Positions 60,769-64,000 of a stretch of 64,000 nucleotides of DNA are shown here, piece after piece (within the stretch, counting starts at the first letter, position 1; the number at the start of each line of letters is the position of its first letter). The stretch comes from Myxococcota bacterium (lineage in GTDB: Bacteria > Myxococcota_A > Polyangia > Polyangiales > Polyangiaceae): contig CAUJEM010000067.1 in NCBI GenBank assembly GCA_963169915.1, positions 1 to 64,000 on the forward strand. Direction: 5' to 3'. The position numbers were made by a program, and so were the translations under genes. The notes under the pieces are model-generated. The model was not told the origin of the DNA, did no database searches, and worked only from the letters and a program-made list of their open reading frames with translations.

Positions 60769-61899
60769 TCACGGGGCGCTCGGCGCCCGGAACGGGCCCG
60801 CTTGGAGCCCCTGGATCTGCGCTTCTATCCACCGTCCAACCTGCTCGTGCGGGATGAGGCCCTTGCCGTCGGACACGTAGCTGAGCCCGCGTAGCACCTC
60901 GGCGTAGGGGCCGAAGCCCTGCACCCGGAAGGGGATGACGATGGCGGTCCCGCCCTCGGCGCTCGCGCTCTCGATGAAGGCGCGGATGCGCTGCTCCGCG
61001 GCGGCGCGCTTGTCCGGCCAGTCCTCGCGGAGCGTCTCGACCTGCAAGCGACGAAACGGCGCGCGGGCGCCGACCGCCGCGGCGCGCTGCTGCAACTTCG
61101 CGAGCCAGCGCTCGTTCTCGGCGTCGTCCCCCGGGCCGTGCGCCAAGATCAGGACGTCCTCGCGCTCGGGCGCCTTGCTCAGCGCGCCGACCCGGTCCGC
61201 CAAGACGATGCCCATCCCCTCGGCGTCGGCGAGCCCCTGCTCGGAGAGCGCGAAGCTCGAGCGCGTCTCGAGGCGGAAGAAGGCCATGCTGTGGCCGCCG
61301 TGCGCACCGTGCCCGCCGTGCGCACCGTGGCCGCCGTGCGCCCCGTGGCCGCCGTGCGCCCCGTGGCCAGCGTGGTCCGCGTCACCCGCTGGCGGCGCTC
61401 CCGGCGCCGCCTCCTTGGAGCTCGCCGCGAGCTGCGCGGCGTGCTCGGCCATGATGGGATGTACCGCGTGCGCGGCGTGCTCTCTACCCGGCGCCCCCGG
61501 ACGTAGCCCCAGGATCTGCTCCGTCTCCGCGAGGAAGCTCTCTCCGCTGACGAAGAGCCGGACCACGCCGATCTTCCGGACCCCACGCGCCTCGAGCTTC
61601 TGGACCGCCTCCTGCAGGCTCGCGGCGTCCGCCATCCCGAACGCCACCTCCAGCTCGAAGCGCTGGCGGAGCGGCGCCACGGTCTCGAGCACCGCGGCGT
61701 TCCACGCTGGCTCTCCCCCATGCGCCATCACGACCACCCCGAAGCCCCCGGCGGGCTCCGCGGTGGACGGCTCGCTCTTGGGAGCAGGAGGGCTCGCCGC
61801 GCAGCCGGTGACGACGAGCGCGGCCGCCATGAGGCTCGTGACGAGCGCGAGCCGTTCTAGGCCCAGGGAGCAGAGGAAGGTCCACCATCGATGCAGCAT
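60769..61899 (-). CDS. CbiX-like lipoprotein with His-rich metal-binding insert
   Basis: The 376-residue protein has a lipobox (LVVTGC, Cys33) and two CbiX/sirohydrochlorin-chelatase-like halves: VVVMAHGGEPAWNAAVLETV then VRKIGVVRLFVSGES, and VLILAHGPGDDAENERWL then AIVIPFRVQGFGPYAE. Between them lies a His/Gly/Ala run of GHGAHG hexapeptides repeated four times, followed by GGHS. Cytosolic CbiX enzymes insert cobalt or iron; a lipid-anchored, extracytoplasmic form with His repeats suggests metal capture or sensing rather than cofactor synthesis. A Fur-like site and promoter lie immediately upstream, and the mRNA may be leaderless. Confidence 0.8.
   Translation of the reverse strand: MLHRWWTFLCSLGLERLALVTSLMAAALVVTGCAASPPAPKSEPSTAEPAGGFGVVVMAHGGEPAWNAAVLETVAPLRQRFELEVAFGMADAASLQEAVQKLEARGVRKIGVVRLFVSGESFLAETEQILGLRPGAPGREHAAHAVHPIMAEHAAQLAASSKEAAPGAPPAGDADHAGHGAHGGHGAHGGHGAHGGHGAHGGHSMAFFRLETRSSFALSEQGLADAEGMGIVLADRVGALSKAPEREDVLILAHGPGDDAENERWLAKLQQRAAAVGARAPFRRLQVETLREDWPDKRAAAEQRIRAFIESASAEGGTAIVIPFRVQGFGPYAEVLRGLSYVSDGKGLIPHEQVGRWIEAQIQGLQAGPFRAPSAP
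60774..60788. terminator. Hairpin between convergent kup and CbiX-like genes
   Basis: GGGCGC-TCG-GCGCCC forms a 6-bp stem, six bases past the kup stop and inside the end of the minus-strand gene. No T-run. Confidence 0.3.
61291..61374 (-). repeat. 18-bp repeats encoding the His-rich hexapeptides
   Basis: About four and a half copies of an 18-bp unit (GCCGTGCGC(A/C)CCGTGGCC on the plus strand) code for GHGAHG repeats in the CbiX-like lipoprotein. Slippage could alter the number of His residues. Confidence 0.85.
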
Positions 61900-61907
61900 G
61901 GACGCGG

Positions 61908-61937
61908 CTTATAGTTGATAATGACTTGCAATTGCAA
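61908..61937 (-). promoter_or_regulatory. Promoter with Fur-like binding site
   Basis: On the minus strand TTGCAA (61937-61932), an 18-bp spacer and TATAAG (61913-61908) end eight bases before ATG 61899. The AT-rich spacer contains GTTGATAATGACTTGCAA, which resembles a Fur-family operator (TGATAAT half well conserved, other half degenerate). TTGCAATTGCAA (61926-61937) is also a perfect 12-bp palindrome. The AT-richness stands out sharply. Confidence 0.6.
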
Positions 61938-61960
61938 ACACTGGGGGCGCCGCCCGCGGC

Positions 61961-62728
61961 TCACTCCTCCAGCGGGCGCCCGCCGCGCCCCGCGCCCGCC
62001 GCGAAGCGCCGCGCTCCGGGCAGCGCCTCGGTCTCCAGCACCTGCCGGCCGAGCCGCACCTCGTTGGCGAGCGCGGCCTCCAGCGGCAAGGCCGCCTGCT
62101 CATGGGCCGAGCGACGGTCGGACCGCAGACACTCCTGTGGGAAGGCCGCGAGCTGCCGCGCCAGGGCCTCGGCGGCCTCGCGCGACTGGCCCCGCTCGAC
62201 GACGCGGTGGGCGAGCCCGATGTGGAGCGCCTCCTCGGCGCTCACCGGGCGCCCCGTCAAGATGAGATCCAGCGCGCGGGACAGGCCGATGAGCCGCGGG
62301 AGCCGCACGCTCCCACCGTCGATGAGCGGCACCCCGAAGCGACGGCAGTACACCCCGAAGGTGGCGCCCTGCTCCACGACGCGCAGGTCACACCAGAGCG
62401 CCAGCTCGAGACCGCCCGCGACCGCGTGACCGGCCACGGCCGCGATCACGGGCTTGGAGAGCCAGAGCCGCGTGGGTCCGAGGGGGCCGTCACCGTCCTC
62501 CTCGACACGCGGGGGCTCTCCCCGCGCGATGGCCTTCAGATCGGCGCCCGCGCAGAAGTCCTCACCCGCGCCGGTGAGCACCGCGACCCGCGCCTCCTCG
62601 TCCGCCTCGAAGGCGCGGAAGGCCGCGGCGAGCGCCTCGGCGGTCGGACGATCGATCGCGTTGCGCAGCGCGGGCCGATTCAGGATGATGGTGGTCACGG
62701 GCCCGGAGGTCTCGATGAGGACGGCCAT
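61961..62728 (-). CDS. Enoyl-CoA hydratase/isomerase family protein
   Basis: The 255-residue protein (ATG 62728) is crotonase-fold: ILNRPALRNAIDRPTAEAL, then AGEDFCAGADLKAIA (oxyanion hole region), PVIAAVAGHAVAGGLELALW with CDLRVVEQGATFG, and LPRLIGLSRALDLILTGRPV. The catalytic Glu positions of the hydratase are not obvious, so the exact reaction (hydration or isomerisation of acyl-CoA) is open. The Arg/Gly-rich tail ends GRPLEE. Upstream open frame to 62938 is not coding. Same strand as the His-rich lipoprotein gene, but the latter has its own promoter. Confidence 0.88.
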   Translation of the reverse strand: MAVLIETSGPVTTIILNRPALRNAIDRPTAEALAAAFRAFEADEEARVAVLTGAGEDFCAGADLKAIARGEPPRVEEDGDGPLGPTRLWLSKPVIAAVAGHAVAGGLELALWCDLRVVEQGATFGVYCRRFGVPLIDGGSVRLPRLIGLSRALDLILTGRPVSAEEALHIGLAHRVVERGQSREAAEALARQLAAFPQECLRSDRRSAHEQAALPLEAALANEVRLGRQVLETEALPGARRFAAGAGRGGRPLEE

Positions 62729-62834
62729 GGCAGGCAGCGTAGCCGCCTCCGAGAGCGCGGCGAAGGCGGACCCTCGCCGCCGTGGCGCGAGGCCGCCCCC
62801 CCCAACCACGCTTCTGCTATCCCTCACCCGCATC

Positions 62835-64000
62835 ATGAGCTCCTCCCGTCTCGCGAGCGCGCTCGCGCTGCTCTCCTCCGTGTCCGGCTGTAGCGGGGAT
62901 CCACAGCCCTCCGCACCAGGCGCCTCGGCGCGACGCACGGCCCCTGAGGCGGTGCACGTCGAGGGCCGGCGGTTTCGCGATGGCCTCGGCCGGGAGCTGC
63001 TCTTTCGCGGCTACAACGCCAAGGTGACGCCGCTGTTCGACGTCACCTTCGACGATGGGCGCCGACCCACGCAGGTGTTCCCTGACTTCACGGCGGCCGA
63101 CGCCCAGCGCTACGAGCAGCTCGGCTTCAACGCGCTCCGGCTCCCGGTCAATTGGAGCGGGCTCGAGCCGCAGCCGCAGCAGTACCGGGAGGCCTTCTTC
63201 GAGAAGCTCGCGGAGGTGCTCACGCTGGCCGCGGCCCACCACTTCTACGTCATCATCGATTTTCACCAAGACGCCTACTCCAAGGAGATCGGTGAAGATG
63301 GCGCGCCCCTCTGGGCCATCGTCCCGCCCCCCGAGGAGCTCCTCGAGGGCCCCTACGACGACTCTCGACGGCTCTCCAGCCAGGTCCTCGCTGCCGGTTT
63401 CAGCTTCTTCGACAACGCACCGGCGACCGACGGTCGACCCCTGCAGGAGGCCTTCCTGGCCGCGGCGCAGCGCGTCGCCGAGCGGGTCGTGGGTCACCCC
63501 TGGGTGCTCGGCTTCGAGGCCTTCAATGAGCCCGTGGTCTTGTCCACGGACGCGCTCGACGCCTTCCACCAGCGCTTCGCCGAGGGCGTCCACGCCGTCG
63601 ATCGCGATGCGCCCATCTTCTTCGAGCCGCCAGGGACCCGCAACCAAGCCGATCGCGCCCGCCAACCCGAAGCGCCCTGGGCGCACGGACCCGGGGTCTA
63701 CGCCCCGCACATCTACACGGCCTGGTTCTCTCGCCCCAGCCAAGACAACTGGGCCAGCGAGGATCCGGCCGTGCTCGAGTCCAGCATGCTGCTCGCCGAG
63801 GCCGAGGCCGCCGCGTGGGACACGCCGCTCTTCATCACGGAGTTCGGCTGCGATCAGACCGTGGAGCGTGGCCCCCGCTGGCTCGCCGCGGAGCTAGACT
63901 TACAAGACCGGCTCCTCGCCTCCAGCACCGCGTGGATCTGGGCCGAAGCCGGGAGCTGGGGGCTCCACGATGGCACGCGACAGGAGCGCTCCGCCACGGC
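62835..64000 (+). CDS. GH5 endoglycoceramidase-like lipoprotein (cut by window end)
   Basis: The frame from ATG 62835 stays open to the window end (388 codons). It has a lipobox (SSVSGC, Cys19) and a glycoside hydrolase family 5 barrel: LLFRGYNAKVTPLFD, FNALRLPVNWSGLEP, YVIIDFHQDAYSKE, FEAFNEP with catalytic acid Glu232, and FITEFGCD with nucleophile Glu336. DFHQDAYS is characteristic of the endoglycoceramidase-like subgroup, which cleaves glycolipid glycans. The barrel is nearly complete; a C-terminal region lies outside the window. Likely secreted or surface-attached. Confidence 0.88.
   Translation, partial: MSSSRLASALALLSSVSGCSGDPQPSAPGASARRTAPEAVHVEGRRFRDGLGRELLFRGYNAKVTPLFDVTFDDGRRPTQVFPDFTAADAQRYEQLGFNALRLPVNWSGLEPQPQQYREAFFEKLAEVLTLAAAHHFYVIIDFHQDAYSKEIGEDGAPLWAIVPPPEELLEGPYDDSRRLSSQVLAAGFSFFDNAPATDGRPLQEAFLAAAQRVAERVVGHPWVLGFEAFNEPVVLSTDALDAFHQRFAEGVHAVDRDAPIFFEPPGTRNQADRARQPEAPWAHGPGVYAPHIYTAWFSRPSQDNWASEDPAVLESSMLLAEAEAAAWDTPLFITEFGCDQTVERGPRWLAAELDLQDRLLASSTAWIWAEAGSWGLHDGTRQERSAT

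Noticed and set aside
61291-61374. Possible small direct-repeat array of a mobile element
   Set aside because: The 18-bp repeats encode the GHGAHG hexapeptides and stay in frame.

Overview
The window is very GC-rich (roughly 70% or more by eye), densely packed DNA that looks like a chromosome of a myxobacterium (Myxococcota, probably Polyangiales-like). The reasons are a MYXO-CTERM-type secreted protein with a cysteine/Asp-rich MopE-like motif, two large Ser/Thr kinases with extracytoplasmic tails, many lipoproteins with Gly/Ser/Ala stalks, an unusually long Pro/Ala-rich IF-2, and frequent ATGA/GTGA stop-start overlaps. No phage, IS element, rRNA or CRISPR array was seen. One low-GC relic (41.1-41.9 kb) looks transferred.

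Layout. 0-3 kb: tRNA-Asn with promoter and tandem terminators, a MOP-family flippase and an ABC ATPase. 3.3-5.6 kb: an OmpA-family envelope protein. 5.7-11.8 kb: the conserved rimP-nusA-ylxR/L7Ae-infB-rbfA operon (minus strand), with a canonical intrinsic terminator in front of rimP. 12-13.3 kb: serA. 13.3-20.7 kb: envelope proteins, namely a coupled trio ending in an FG-GAP/ASPIC protein, then a 1,398-residue FecR/VIT/vWA/TPR protein. 21-23.3 kb: two methyltransferases and a secreted TPR-like protein. 23.4-28 kb: a Ser/Thr kinase translationally coupled to pyruvate kinase, then divergent lysA. 28-32 kb: a MYXO-CTERM protein and an XPB-N-terminal-like (Helicase_C_3) protein. 32-36.1 kb: HD phosphohydrolase, secreted protein, M48-type lipoprotein protease and an orphan FlhB/YscU. 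36.2-39.1 kb: PspA with a large degenerate cyclase/ATPase-like protein. 39.3-41 kb: a beta-helix lipoprotein. 42-46.7 kb: heme A synthase, lipoamide dehydrogenase, 2-oxo acid dehydrogenase E1-alpha and a HEAT-repeat protein. 46.8-51.5 kb: two DppBC-type permeases, lipoproteins and a YfhL-type ferredoxin. 51.5-54.5 kb: glyQ and a GMC oxidoreductase with a small membrane partner. 54.6-58.1 kb: a TPR / FGE-like lipoprotein / kinase operon. 58.5-60.8 kb: a small winged-helix protein and the Kup potassium transporter. 60.8-64 kb: a His-rich CbiX-like lipoprotein behind a Fur-like site, an enoyl-CoA hydratase and a GH5 glycosidase cut by the window end.

How the genes work together. The central blocks are housekeeping: translation and transcription factors, serine and lysine biosynthesis, glycolysis, 2-oxo acid oxidation, heme A and K+ uptake. 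They are interleaved with signalling (kinases, PspA) and a large set of surface lipoproteins. The most notable candidates for new biology are the PspA-linked pseudo-cyclase/pseudo-ATPase, the pyk-kinase coupling, the Fur-box/His-rich CbiX lipoprotein, the orphan FlhB beside an M48 lipoprotein, and a recurrent promoter layout suggesting leaderless mRNAs. All functions are read from sequence by eye; no database search was run.
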